DNA of 64,000 bases from Casuarina equisetifolia (Eukaryota; Streptophyta; Magnoliopsida; Fagales; Casuarinaceae): positions 9,423,354-9,487,353 of the forward strand of contig CM052362.1 of assembly GCA_028551475.1 (NCBI GenBank), given 5' to 3'. Position 1 is the first letter of the stretch, and the number at the start of each line of letters is the position of its first letter. A program made the translations under genes and the position numbers. Of this stretch, positions 46,101 to 59,009 are shown piece by piece. A model generated the notes under the pieces. The model searched no databases, had not been told where the DNA came from, and saw nothing but the letters and a program-made list of their open reading frames with translations.

Positions 46101-47690
46101 AAATATCGGATAAGGGTTTTATTAAATCTTCATACACACACACAGACGTGTGAGTGTGATTATGTGTGTGCTTCAATGCCTTGGTTTTGATTGATCTCTC
46201 AACAGGGCTTTTCCTGATTCCCCCAATGGCTTTAGAACTGTCCTTTTGCCAGCCAAAACCTTGATACAGGATTCATGATGAGGGAAGCAGATACCGAATA
46301 ACACTCATAATTGAATTTAGTTGCAGATGTACTATTGCAATAATATGTACTTAAGAGTAAGAGGAAATACATAAAAAGATTCACTTCACTAAAATCTTAT
46401 TTATGATGCTAACGACTATAATTCTACGCAATAAGAACTAAAATTGAATTTCTAGAGAAACTCACCGAAAGAGGAACCAAAGCAACAGAGTATATTGGTA
46501 ATTTAACTGCCCTCCATATCAAGGTTGCCTTAGAAACATTATCTTCTTTTTGCTCTTCATTAATCCAGGTCAACTCAGAAACATCATCTTCATTTTGCTT
46601 TTCATTTTTAGCGCCAGAATTATCTTCTTTACCGGCCAAAAGTACTCGTCGAGCTTGGTGCCTTTTTTTGACTTTAATTTGTCTTCTGTAAGTACCAAGG
46701 GAAAGTTTTCCACCATTGCAGAAGAAACATGCTGATCTCTTAGAATCCAGATAATACCTAGAAATGAGCAATGTGATTTCAATTCATGACTCTAAGCCAA
46801 CCATCAATCCTGCAATCTAGGGAAAATGTATCTCTGATGATAATCAGCAAGAGTAAGGCATGTCTCCCCAAATAGTTATATGTTCAAAGAAGTTGAATTC
46901 CAAGCACAATACCATGTAACAGAGCTATACTTCCTTACTAGGATAAGCCAGATTGGATAAGTTTCACAATTAACAATATGCAGAGACTTTAAACAGAATG
47001 TTTTAGATAATATCCAAATCACAACTCAATTTCCTAGGACGGTCTTCCGGAACAGAATCGTCTCCAAGCCACCTTCAAGATCAATGGTCACACAACTTTT
47101 ATATTTTAGATAAACTTGTAGCATACAGATTGATTCTCTCATGTAATAAGACAAACTTGTTTTCTTTTTAACAATGCTACAGCCTTTTTTATGCTTCAGA
47201 ATCACAATCAGACATTAAATGATTAATCTATCTAACAACAAGGACAAAAGTAAGTAGCTTTCTACTTCTTTCTTTACTTCTGCAACATTTTCCAATTGAT
47301 AATGTTATGCCCAAGGACTTCCAGAATGTGCGTGACTATTTCCTTTTGGAAAACCATGCCATCACTTAAAAATGAAAATAAAGCTTCTGAGAGGAAAAGA
47401 TTAACATTTTTGTCCTTGGAATCTGAGGGCATAAGAATGAACCATTTCATGATTGGCGTTTTGTTGTTCTGGTCGTAATAGCTATTAAAAAAAAAAAAAT
47501 CATTCTAGCATTAATCCTGTTTCAAGCGATTCAAGTACCACAGAACACAGTCTCATGAAAGCAACTACACAGTATTTGAAATTGAAACAAAGAAATAAAC
47601 TTACCTTGTCGTGTAATTCTCATGGAGGAGATAATCGTTTAGTCTCTTCAGATCAGAGCCTGGGCTTAGGTTACAGAATGCAGCTGCCAT
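43103..47690 (-). CDS. ABC4: 1,4-dihydroxy-2-naphthoate polyprenyl/phytyl transferase, plastid (MenA type)
   Basis: A UbiA-family membrane prenyltransferase that attaches the phytyl chain to 1,4-dihydroxy-2-naphthoate in phylloquinone (vitamin K1, photosystem I cofactor) synthesis. Exons, minus strand: 47605-47690, 46466-46757, 45806-45909, 44953-45024, 44692-44830, 44181-44287, 43995-44094, 43874-43912, 43668-43778, 43485-43550, 43103-43237. They give 416 residues; Arabidopsis ABC4 has about 380. The first 100 residues look like a plastid transit region (few acids at the start, Arg/Lys-rich RRQIKVKKRHQARR). The prenyl-diphosphate motif NDVYDYDTGVD (162-172) and the second aspartate motif VEGDMAVGK (301-309) are present. 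Hydrophobic segments such as LFLGLGFMGLTW and VLVGLTTALILF fit a multi-pass membrane protein. The junction of exons 4 and 5 uses an AAG acceptor to keep frame, giving GWRTGT where relatives have GSRTGT. Confidence 0.94.
46129..46170. repeat. CA/GT-rich microsatellite
   Basis: CACACACACA followed by a GTGTGTG run within intron 2 of MENA could pair as a short hairpin. It is a simple repeat. Confidence 0.75.
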
Positions 47691-49586
47691 TAGTTATCTT
47701 TGCAGTCCATTACAATCTAGAAACAAGGAGAGAGGCACTTATTCCTACTGGGGTGAAGCATTGACAATAACCGTTGAAATACAATACAGAAAATGAAATA
47801 ACAGCAACAAGGATCCGCACTTAATGATGAAAGCCACTTGAACCTATAAAGTTAGACATTGGGCCTGGATACATAAAGGTAGGTCAATGATCAAGGTGCA
47901 ATTCATACTTTGAATATAAACAAAAGCACACATCAATTAAAATAAAGGAATATAAACACTATCATGGATTGCAATAGTTTGGAGTCTTGCCTAATCTCTA
48001 GGTTGCATTACTCCCCAAGATAAACAGATACCCATTGCTGTAAAGCCAAATGTGCAACAGACAAGTCCAACTGCTTTGGTAATTGATATAGGACGCATTA
48101 CAAGAGTCAACCATGAAATATTAAAATTTTTTGTTATTGTTAGAAGCTTTTAGATTTTCTGTTCTGTATGCACCCTATATCATACTGGATGGGGTCGGAG
48201 CAATTTGTGAATGGTTTATTTAGTTAGAAAATACAATGCATCCTATAAGTTGGCCTAAAACATTCTCCCACAAATGAAAAGCAAGCAGTGTATAGTATTC
48301 AAATGGTGGATTCTGCCTCTCGCCCACTCTTAAGGAACTTAAATTCAATAATCTAAGACGGAAGCTTTGTTAAACACTGAATAACTCTTCTTGCGTTCTT
48401 TCTTTCAGTTTTTAAAACGTCTCCGACCTTCCAAACTATAAACTCAAAACTTGGAACTCCAAAGACATTAATCCCAGTGATCAATATCAGACTTCCTACG
48501 CTTCAAGAAAGAGAGTACCTTGCAGGGTTTACCTTGGCACCAGGAAAAAGGTCATTGTTATGAGGCTCCTTCTCCCTGTCTCATTTTGCCGTCGACATGA
48601 GATAAGATAAGGGGCAACGATTGTCCAGGTCCCTTGGAGGACACAAGAATGGACAGTCGAAAGGTTGCACCTCCTATCCACTACCCACGAGCTGCCCAGT
48701 AAGATATCGCCACCTAGGATTAACAGTGGAAATCTTGATAATTGTAGTTAGGCCCCAATTTCCTGAAAAGGGCCCTAATGGCCTAATGGCCCAATTTTTT
48801 ACAAGTTCTAACACCTACGTAGAAAATACAGAAATCTAAGGAGGTTACTAATCTTTTATAAGTTCAATTAGAGTTAGTTTAGTTATTGAAAAATTCCTAA
48901 TTTAAGAAATAAATTTCTTCATCATCATGTCTCTACTTCTTTCTTAAGACCAGTTCACCATCTATTTTCTTACATTTCCTTTCCTTTAAACCGAATCCCC
49001 CTTCTCGCCCACTCTCTCTTTCTTCTCTTGCTCATGTTTTATATGGTTTATGACACAAATTTGGGCTTTCACATATGTTTGTCAAACTGTTAGGTTCCAA
49101 TCTTGTAATCTTCTAGTACAATTACTTCACTAAAATTATTAATGTATAATTTTATTGTCTTTTATTATCACAAGAATGTATAATTACTTCTCTTGCTCAT
49201 GTTAGGTTCCTTGTTCACGACAAGGACTTTCCATGATGATGTTGGATTTTAAGTCGTTCTCGTGGTGACTTTTAGAGCAGGAAGATATTGTATATGCCAT
49301 AAGATGGTTATTTTAAAAGTTTCTGTCTTGCTTGATGGTAATTTATAGCATGGATTTCATGGCTATTGAAATCATAATTATCGTAGTAAAGTATCACATC
49401 TAATTGTTACATTACTTCACTTTAATTTGAGTGTACAAATTTGTAGTTGTGCAAAAAATATACATGGAACTTGTACAAAAACATTGTGCAGAGTCACAGG
49501 ATTGTTATCCTGCATGGAAAAAATACTTAAAATCGAAAGCTACATCACGTGAAAAAGATTTTTGATGGCATAGTGTAAGTAAGGCT
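47691..49586. other. Intergenic stretch right of MENA
   Basis: The left end is the MENA promoter side. The piece at 48540-48790 is richer in GC and carries GGCCCTAATGGCCTAATGGCCC, possibly a retroelement remnant. No coding similarity was found. Confidence 0.4.
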
Positions 49587-49930
49587 AAAATCTACCTTGG
49601 AAACTAGTTCATGAAGTAGGGAAAATAATCACATTTAATTAGCAAATAACTTTATAACTTAACACTACGAGACTGGACATCTATGCCACAATATGCTTTC
49701 TCATTACAATGTGGGTTTAAACATTCACATTGCAATTCTACTTTTTGTATAGATTGAGCTTGCCTAAATCCATAAAGGTGTCAAGGGATATCTTGCCCTA
49801 ATATCATATAAAAAAAAAATGTAAATTTACCTCCAAAATTAACTCTTGAAGTAGGAAAAAAAATAATATTTAATTAGGGACACAATTTTATAACATAGCA
49901 ATATGAGATTGTACATTCACACGGCAACAT
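49587..49930. repeat. Pair of diverged tandem blocks
   Basis: Blocks of about 100 bp starting at 49587 and 49821 share the order ..TACCT.., GAAGTAGG, AAAATAAT, TTTAATTAG, TTTATAAC, and GAGACTGGACAT/GAGATTGTACAT. It is an old tandem duplication with a period of about 234 bp. Confidence 0.7.
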
Positions 49931-51100
49931 ATAATTTAATCGAGAATTAGAAAACATCCAAAATGAAGTAAATAGAAAGAAAAATTGAATTTATAGTAAG
50001 ACCTATCATTTTCAATAGATAACTTATTACTTTTTTTTAATCTCATCTCAATGATATCTAAACATTAGCTAAGTCACACCACTTTACAAAAAAAAAGGTG
50101 TCAATCCCATTAACTATATAAAAAGAACTGAAATTTAGAAAAGTAGTTTAATTTTTTTTAAGAAAATTTTGATATGAGAATTTTTTTAAGAAAAAAAATT
50201 CTATGTAATAAAATAAAGATTCTTTGTTCTTGGCTTTGATTTTTACAAAAATATGTTACAGGTCTATCTTTTTTTTTTTTCTTTTCCCAAAGGCCTGAAC
50301 ACTTAGTGAGAGCACTAGTTCAATATGTGTTAGTAATGTAAAAACTCTGAACTTTCCCTTTAGAAAGCTTTAAAAATCTTTTGGAATTGTGTCTATGATA
50401 CAAGAGTAATCAATATTTTTTGATGTGAACATTTTTGGCATTCTCTTAATTTGGGAGTATGTTTTCTAAACCCCCTACATACCGCACATCGCTGCTTATG
50501 TCCTTAGTGGAGGACCGTGCTCTTATACCTTCCAAGATGAAAGTTTCATAATAAATTATATTTCAAAATAGTTTTTGGGTTGAACTTTAATTTTTTTTTA
50601 TATTTTATACAAGATAAAAACATAAAGAAAACATAAAGAAAACATAATAGATACTAAAATTTGAATTTTGAAATTATAATTTTTTAAATTTTATTAATAG
50701 TGAGTATTGTCTCATATTGTCAAAACAAGCACTTAAGATTTGTTTAAATTAAAAAAAGTTCTTCTTACTGTTGAGCTAATTTTTGAATTAGGTCAAAATC
50801 TTCTATTTTAAAAATATTTTAATATTTTTCAATATGGTATCAAAGTCTAAGTTTTTCTCTTAGCATATATACATCTCAATTTCTCCTTAGCACCTCTTTC
50901 ATGGTGAGGGGCTCCCACATTGCCAAGATATTCATATGAGAGTTTACTTAAATTATAATAAGTTTTCTTTTACTCTCGAGTTGGTTTTTAAGTTGAGTTA
51001 TAGGTCTTTTATTTTAAAATATCTTAATGTCTTAACAAATATGTACAAAAAACATGTGTAAACTGCTAGTGCATTTTACATATTTTCTGCGCAATGAAAG
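49931..51100. other. AT-rich DNA with LTR-like remnants
   Basis: Two related blocks occur near 50755-50840 and 50960-51035 (GAGCTAATTTTTGAATTAGGTC and GAGTTGGTTTTTAAGTTGAG types). A primer-binding-site-like TGGTATCAAAGTC lies at about 50840, close to the TGGTATCAGAGC complementary to initiator tRNA-Met used by many plant LTR elements. This suggests decayed LTR retrotransposon sequence, not otherwise resolved. Confidence 0.4.
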
Positions 51101-53069
51101 GATCTACTTCAATTTCTTCCCTCGGTTGCTATCAGAGTTGAGGTGTAGGTAGACGTGAAACATATATTTGTTAATTGATTGGGGCCTGCCATCGTTGGTT
51201 TCTCAGACATGAGTCGCATGAATCGCGGTGTGCTTCCAAGGTCGCTGATTGGAAGATGAGGTGATTGACGAGCTGCCCGATTGTGAGTCTTGCAATGTCC
51301 GATACTCACCTGTGAACCACGTGGCTGCTCCATTTATCTTCTCTCTCAAAGACAAAGCAAGCTGGTCTTCACGAATCCTCTCCTTTTCTCTGCATAAAAC
51401 AATGCATTTCTACGTCAACAGGAGAGATTATAGACTCTGACAAATAATTCTTTGGACTATATGTTCTTGTCTTGCCTTGCGAGCCAGGAAAAATCATGTG
51501 GTCGCGACACGATGATTCTGAACCCTTAATCAATATCTTACTCGTAAGGTGAATTCTCCATTCCATCACAAAGGAATGAGACAATTCTAACATAGTGAGA
51601 ATAACTACTCTTCATTTTGTCGCATCCCGAGCTAAAGATTGAGATGGGTGATGTCCCTTACCCTTTCACTTAGCATCTTCATTCAAAATTGCTTGATTAT
51701 AATGAAGATTCTAGAAATCATTCATATATAATATGTTTCAGTCTTAAGAAGCATGCCATTTTGGTTTTGATACATTTGCTTTGACTTAATCATATAGCAC
51801 ATTTGTTTAAGATTATATTTGTTCCAGGAATGATTTATGTTTTCCAAAAAGAGAATCGCTTAAGAAAAAAAGCCAACATTTTTTTTAAAATATAATAAAA
51901 AGTCTACCTAAGATCTCTTGATCTCATATTTAATACTTTTAAAGTACGTAAGTAAGTGTGTAAATTATAAAAAAAGATATAATGAAATTTTTATCAACTT
52001 TTTGTTAAAAAAGAAAACTGAGAAAATATAAAAGTAGCAATCCACTTGATGGTGATCCAAAGTGTGATGGTTTATTTGGCATAAACAAAGAGTGTATTTC
52101 ATAAAATATTAGTTGAATAATGTGACACTAATGCAATGCCATATTAGCGATTATCTAGAGTAGAATATTAATTTTGCTCTAATTTCCTCCACTTACTATA
52201 GTTAGAAGTTTGTTTCGTCGTGGGTTTGGGGTCCTGACACCAGTCACTTGAAAGTAAATCGAATGCATGCTCGGTCTTCTCAGTTGAGTGCAGGTGTCGA
52301 TGTTCTGCTAGGTAATCCTAATTGATGCCTTGTCCTATGTGCGCCATAAAGTAGCCATAAAGTCTCAATCACCGAAATTAATAGGCATTGATGTCAAGCC
52401 AGTTTCGTTTTGCATTGTCAACAAACTTCTAGATGGTCGCTAAAGGTTTACCCCACGCCACTTCTAACACGAATAAAGACGCTCAACCCCGAACTAGAAG
52501 TACTTTGTCGAGACTAGGGGAGAATTAGTATATTATTTTCTCTGTAAAACCAGCAGTTACTCAAATGAAAGTGCAAAAATCAGAAGAAAAATCGGATTTT
52601 CACTCCAAACATAACAGTTCCATCTTCAATAGCTAGCTGATACGTCATCTAAATTACTGCTCATTTCAAACATCTGTGGATATAATTTGTGTTGAATTTG
52701 GAGTGAAAATTAGTATTTTTTTGCAATACTTTGAAGAATCAAAGGCTCGGGAAAATTTGGTAGATTCTTCAAATCCTTGATGGCTTTTGCTTCCAAGAGT
52801 TGGTGTAGGATTTACGTAGACTCCTTAATCTCATGGTGGAGTTCGAAGAGTAATGGGAGAATGGCTTCATGGAAGGAGCAACGGGGGAAAGTTGAAGAAC
52901 ATCAAGTCAAAGATTTGACCAGAGACTCGAAGTGCTCAAGGTCGAATGTTTTCACGAGAGGCAGGACGAAAGTTTCTTGGTAAAAAGCGGTGGGAGAATG
53001 GTGTGTGGAACTAGTTTTTATTGTTGACTGTAACTTTAGACTAACCATAGAGTAACGATGTAAACAATG
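51101..53069. other. Intergenic stretch with short unassigned frames
   Basis: The piece at 51240-51440 has a frame of about 60 codons on plus (VIDELPDCESCNVRYSPVNH). It reads like a fragment of a real protein, but I cannot name the family and it does not extend. Nothing else was recognised. Confidence 0.35.
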
Positions 53070-53177
53070 ATGCAATGAAGAAATTAAGAGCAACTTGTAG
53101 ACGGTTTGATGCAATGAAGAAATTAAAAGCAATTTGTAGACAGTCATGCAATGACGAAATTAAGAGCAACTTATAAG
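53070..53177. repeat. 36-39-bp minisatellite, three units
   Basis: ATGCAATGA(A/C)GAAATTAA(A/G)AGCAA begins at about 53070, 53109 and 53145. It is a clean local tandem triplication. Confidence 0.95.
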
Positions 53178-54590
53178 AATGACTTAATTTTCTCTTCTAA
53201 AATTGGTTATTAAGAAAAGACATAAATGCAACCTGAAAAGAGGAAAGCTTGAATTTTATGTTCTTTCTTGTTATTGACTTACACTATGGTTCATATATTA
53301 ATTTATGGAAAGATTTATTGTGTGCAGATTGGAATTCAAGTTGGATGCTTTGTAAGTGTTCTACTACAAATTGAAATCAAATTGGGTTTTTTTGTTAGAA
53401 GGTTCAAATGCTTAACTTAAATGTTAACTTAAAAGTTAAATAGATACTTTCTTTATTTAAGTTTCATTATAAGAGTATCATGTTTTTGGTATAAAACTTT
53501 TATCTTTCATATATATTTTCCTATGCCAAACATCATTGTACTTAAGGTTGCATAATATTGAATAGATTTAACTTGAACTTTAATATTATACTAAAAAGTA
53601 TAAAAGTTTATCCTGAAAGCTAATTCAAGAGTTAGATAAACATTTTTTTATTTAAACCTCACTCCAACAGATTACGTTTATGGTATGGGTAGAAAGTATT
53701 GCAAATAATTTTGACAATGTATTGCTTCAATGTTGTGTTTTTGCTTACTCGAAGATGAGTTGCTTATCAAGATAGATGACACTCTTTTTTATACATCTAG
53801 TTTATGATGTCCGTATATAAGTAATTGCGAATACATATCACTTAAGACATTTTCTAACATCCGAGGGAAACAACCTCAGTATGGTATCTATCATGGAGGC
53901 AGGCATATGATCATTATATCTTTCTCATAAGTACAACTTGTATATATCAATTAGGATATAAGTAACATAATTCCTATCACTTGACAAACATTCAAGGATG
54001 GATGAACCTGAAAATTGATAGCGATGTTTAGATATGACTGCAACGAATCTGTACCAGTAAATTTATATCTTATTCAATGAATGTAACCAGCAAACTAATA
54101 GCTTATTTAATGAACGCAGCTAATTTCACCGGCAAATTTGGAGCCGTTCAATGATTGCCACAACCTTGGGAGAAAACCGTGCAATAACTCTAGGGCTAGC
54201 TCTGAGACTTTTCAAAATCAGTTCCGATGACTTTTGGAACCGAGAATCCTTGTAATTACAAAAAAAAAAGAATAAGAAAAGAAGAATGGAACTATGTTTC
54301 TGTGAAGTTTTCAATTCAAAATTCCAACATAACAACATTATCATTTAATCATGCCCTTCTCAGACGATAGAAAAGAGGAATCTTTTCGAGATCGCAATCT
54401 TGTTTCCTGTGCAAATACACCTGGTAGGAATGCGAGGAACAGGACATTTGGTTGATTGATGAGTGTCGGCATTATTCGGCTTTACTGATGGCAATATGCA
54501 TCTGCTTCTCGATACTCTGGGACTGATGATGTACGATGTTAGAGAAGAAACGTGAGGAGGATGCTAGCTCCTACTCATCCTGTGCCTCGA
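53178..54590. other. AT-rich intergenic stretch
   Basis: The AT-rich part contains two similar blocks near 53390-53500 and 53570-53690 (AGTTAAATAGATAC / AGTTAGATAAACAT). No gene or RNA was seen. Confidence 0.4.
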
Positions 54591-54800
54591 ATTGCAATGG
54601 GAGGGTCCCAAATTGCCCGGATCCTTCCACAAATCAGAGTTTGCTTTAAAGTTTGCTGAATCCTGTGATGGAACAAGAGTCCATTAATGAGTCCCGATGT
54701 GAGCTGCTACTCATCGTCAGCCACGAATTGCCCAGATATTTTCCATACATTCCCAGAGTTTTGCTTCCAAGTTTGCTGAATCACGTGATGGAACAAGAGC
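54591..54800. repeat. Tandem duplication, period about 115 bp
   Basis: Two adjacent blocks share CGAATTGC, AGTTTGCTGAATC, GTGATGGAACAAGAG and CCC(G/A)GAT(C/A). The two GTGATGGAACAAGAG boxes lie at about 54665 and 54786. The open frame over the second block is a by-product. Source unknown. Confidence 0.75.
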
Positions 54801-57169
54801 CCGAGTCCCACACGTATCCGCAAATCCTACATAACACCAGATGACAAACAGATAAAGATGAACTTTGGCCATATTACCTTATTTTTACAGCGTTTAAATT
54901 ATTAATTGGAATATCAATTTTTAACTTCGTAAGCCTCCCCTATTGTTCAAAATCTTAAAACCCTGTATTAGGCAATCATTTCTATAGAAACTTTAGAGAT
55001 TGAAGGACCTAAAGATGTATTTCTTTTTCTTTTAATGCATACACTCATGTATATACTTATATCAATTTTAAAACTAAGAGATCTTAGACAATACTAACTC
55101 TCACCTGAATTAGGTGCTGCCAAACAACATAATTCAACAACTATTTATGAAATTTTTGGACTATTATTTTTTGTTTTTTGAAAATTTGTTAGTGTAAATC
55201 AAATTTAATCTTGACATAGATGGAATGTATGATATCTCAATATTTGTAAGATTTTCAAAAATACAAGAAATGTAAAAATAGTTGAATCAATTTAGACGTA
55301 AATGGCATAAAGATTTTGTCTCAATGTTTTTGAAAAATTCTGCAAAAGCTGAAATTCTCTGTAACTTTACCAAGAAATTAACCTTCTGTACATGACTCAG
55401 TAAGTTCCCGCAGGATTAGATAACTTATTACGTGCCGTAAAAAACGCAATTAGCTCTTAAAAGTAGTGAAAAAGGGACATAATCATCATTCTCAATCCAA
55501 GACATGAGAAAAGTTGAATGGGACACATGCTTGTATTCTAAGTTCTTTACTGAGCGACCAGATATCTATCCTATGTAAGCCCATCAATGCACTAGAAGAC
55601 TTTCTGAATTTAGTTATTTAAGAATTTAATCTCCAAGTTGTGAGGTTTATCTACCTCTGAAAGGGCTAGATTCGACTTTCAAATCTCTCTCTCTTTTTCT
55701 ATTTTTTTCCCCTTAATTTTCTGGTCAATATTGGTGGCGTAGTCCCATTGGGTAGAAATGATGGCAACGGACACGTTGAGGTGACGTTCGAAGAAGTGCG
55801 ATCCACAAAGTTTTCCCTGGTTGGTGGGAAAGAAAATCGTTCTGGGACCGTAGGATGTTTTCTTCTCGATGCACGGACCTCGTGTATCACATTCTGTCCG
55901 GCTTTTCCAAGTCTTCCCCACTGTTCTTCATTTCTTACCCCCGCTTCACAGAATTTTCCAATGAAAACAAGGAGAGGAATCGTAGAACGACGAAGACGAA
56001 GACTAAGACAATGCTTTAAAGAATGCGATGGGAGACCAAGACTAGTGCAGCCTCTACCAAACCTCCACTAACGGGAAAAAGTATGGAGCACTCGGTATAA
56101 TTATATACAAAGAGGGATTCAAAGTCCTTTTCCGTGGAATGGCAATAGTATTTGTGTATTGATAAAAAGAAAGGAAAAAAAAAGGTTGATCTTTCCTTTT
56201 GACAGAAAAACACCACTTATCTTTTGATTTTCTTTCTTACTCTCTCCCTCTGTCACGTAAGAAGATAAAGCTTTTGAAGAACTAATTTGGAATGGGAAAT
56301 TCAAACCCGAACTCCAATAACCTTGTAATCTCTGTTTATTTCATGACTTTATATAATCAAGGTTTCACCTAAAATTTGAGTAGTTACAAAATAGTCCTCT
56401 TATTATGCTAAAGCTTCCACACCAAAAAAAAAAAAAAAAAGAGAGAGAAGAAATTAATGAAAGTTCCTTACGAAGTATCCATGGATTGAAAGAGTTCTTT
56501 TAAGTTATTGTTGATATAATATAAGGAAATCTTAATTTCTTGAGTTTCTAATAGCCATATGACCATATATTTTAGTTTTTCTTATCATGCTAAAGTTAAA
56601 AGTTCAATTTAGATTATCAATGCCATTAGATCACTTCTAAAATGTTAAATTTCAATTACATGAAATACTAAGGTATGATAATTTATGGTCTTGCTCATTA
56701 GGAATTTTGAAAGAGAAGGACTCTCAATATATAATAAAAAAGAAATATAAAAAATGGGATCTTATTCTTTCATATCATAACATCAAGAAGGTATCTTTAT
56801 GATAGATAACCAAAAAGAGATAATTTTAATTATGTTAATTCTTCATATAATATTCTATTGAAAGTGGAAGCTGTTGTAGTACTATTCTAGTATGATTTTT
56901 ATAATTATTATTAAAAATTATCTAATATGATATGTAAGAGATCATATCTATTTAAAGACTACCATATCTTAATTATATAATTAAGAATAATATGTATAAA
57001 ATTGGAAACAAGAAAGAGAAAAATATTCTATTATTTACAAGCAGTAACATGTTTATTTTTTCTTTTAAATAAGGATATTACTTTCACACATTTTATATAG
57101 AAAAATAAGGTTGTGCATAATAATCATACCTTATGAGAATACAAATGGTAGTGTATAAAATTAACCCTT
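54801..57169. other. Intergenic stretch, nothing recognised
   Basis: A 107-codon plus frame at 55748-56071 overlaps open frames on the minus strand and matches no family I know. The rest is very AT-rich with homopolymer runs (for example near 56427). Confidence 0.35.
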
Positions 57170-58300
57170 AGAAAATTAAATTAATTAACCTACAAATCAA
57201 GTTCTCAGTGTAGCCACATGTAGGTGTAATCACATGGAGGCCTATAATACCTAGACCAAATTGATTGTTCTTAAAAGCTTTCTTGCATGAGCTTGGTAGG
57301 GAGCTCAATTGATAACAAAATTGCATATACAAAACATGAAAACCATGAGTTTCTAATTTTTCTGCATTAGAATTCCCTCATTTAAAAATGTGATGAACCA
57401 TGGTATGTGAGGGCAGCAAACTAATACATTGCCATAATATATACTCTAGGTGCCATGGGGGTTTCCATCTATGGAGTGTGTGTTGCACCAAATAAAAGAA
57501 ATTTGATTCAATTATTTTGGGGAATTGATTTCTAGCCTAGCATAATGGGAGACTTGTGAGCAATGCATTGGCCTTGGTATGAGTGCTGCTTCTCTAGCCA
57601 AACTAAGCAGCAAATGCTCAAATAATACTACCGTTATTATCCTTTAATACCCCTCCTTCTATACTATTTTTAACAACATTAGAATTATCCGCATTCAACT
57701 TGAGGTCACTAGGTGGAGAGGATCTCCATTTAATCCATACCCCTTATTAATGACATTTTGTTTATAGGAATTTGTAAACTTTGTAATGTAATATAATCTA
57801 TAAAACTTCCTTGGATAGTAATGAAAATGGAGGTCGAAATCAGTGATGAATGTTTTTGTGTATGTGAAGTAATGCCATTTGGATTCCCTTATGTTTAGAG
57901 TCATTCCTCGAGTGATTAGACTTACTAGAATTGTAATTGTAGCTCTTTGTTTACTGTACTATGCTGCTTTAGAAAACCAAGAGATAAGCAATAATGCAAG
58001 AGAAGTAAAGTCAAGTTGTACCTCTAGAATTTCAGTGTATTTGGTCCATATGGGTTGTGCCAACTCATTATGCATGAGCAAATGCTCCATTGTCTCTTAA
58101 TGTCCTTAAACAGTGACGTATTTGACTGCGTATAGTACATTGTTTTCTTACAATATATATATATATATATCTGCAGTTGCAATGCACTTTCACATTGGAG
58201 GTAGTCAAAGTTCTTAATCATGCCTAAAATCAAAGGTGATTTAAGCTTGTTCCCTAAGCTAGTCTTCTAACTTATTATCAGCAGCGAGAAAGCACCGTAT
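57170..58300 (-). mobile_element. Decayed LINE 3' part: zf-RVT and RNase H-like domains
   Basis: Minus-strand blocks in order: TMEHLLMHNELAQPIWTKYT near 58090, matching the zf-RVT pattern ET.EHLL..C..A..IW at the end of plant LINE reverse transcriptases. Next is WRSSPPSDLKLNADNS near 57730, matching W..PP.G.LKLN.DGS. Then come GGVLKDNNGSII (G.V.RD..G..I) and a tail, HHIFK.GNSNAEKLETHG, matching H..RE.N..AD.LA..G. This domain order is that of plant L1-type LINEs with an RNase H-like end. Several stops and frame changes interrupt it. The 5' part with endonuclease and catalytic reverse transcriptase is absent, as in typical 5'-truncated insertions. Confidence 0.7.
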
Positions 58301-58943
58301 TCCACACTAGAACTAAAATATTGGACAAAGGCTATAAAAAATATCTCTACGTAATACACTAGTGCAAAAGCATTGTTTCGTAAAAGGGAGTTAGATCGAA
58401 TGGGTTTTGTAATCAATCTCTAGTGTGTCAAGTATTAGAGATGTTACTCCTTTTTTTTTTTTTTGGATTAGGCATTGGTCCTTTCCCCTTTTTGTTTTAT
58501 TCAATTTAATTTGATTTCTTTTTTTGATAAAAGGTCAAGAATTATATATTATAATTTTTTTAATTACAACATCATCATTTATGCTAAAGTATTGTATTTA
58601 ATAAATTTTAAAGTTTTTGTAAAAATTTATTACAATTTATAAGTTTTACTCTTTTAATTGATGAAATTTTGTTTCTTACATCCTTTTTGATTTTTGTAAT
58701 AATGGTTGAGTTGTTTAAATTTTTACCATTTAGTCTTTGTCTATTCCTTTAAACCCAAATTCAATTTGAACGTCAAATGTGAACAAATAATGATGCTAGA
58801 TAAGTGACATCACTTGAGGAAGCTTCCGAGCAAGAGAGAAATGTTGATTTGCTTAAACATAAGGCCCAGATAAGCAAATGCATAAAATTCAGACTACTTT
58901 TTCTTCCACCGCCTCACGCGGACGCACTCAGTGGTAAAGCCTC
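58301..58943. other. Intergenic stretch and ABCG promoter
   Basis: AT-rich, with a T-run near 58451. The right end is the promoter of the ABCG gene. No other feature was recognised. Confidence 0.5.
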
Positions 58944-58949
58944 TATAAA
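58944..58949 (+). promoter_or_regulatory. TATA box of the ABCG gene
   Basis: TATAAA in the context CCTCTATAAAGAGAAG, about 61 bases before the ATG at 59010. Transcription would start about 30 bases on, leaving a leader of roughly 35 bases. The context is GC-richer than the surroundings, as expected for a real core promoter. Confidence 0.65.
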
Positions 58950-59009
58950 GAGAAGCCTTCTCCTCGCCAACTCTGCTAAGAAGCTAAGCCTTTCCCTCCT
59001 TCTCTGTTC

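Noticed and set aside
55748-56071. 107-codon plus frame
   Set aside because: Competing frames are open on the other strand, and the Arg-rich end is a product of a GAAGAC-rich stretch. No family match.
58154-58174. AT dinucleotide run as a possible origin or regulatory element
   Set aside because: It is a short simple repeat inside the decayed LINE, with nothing to suggest function.
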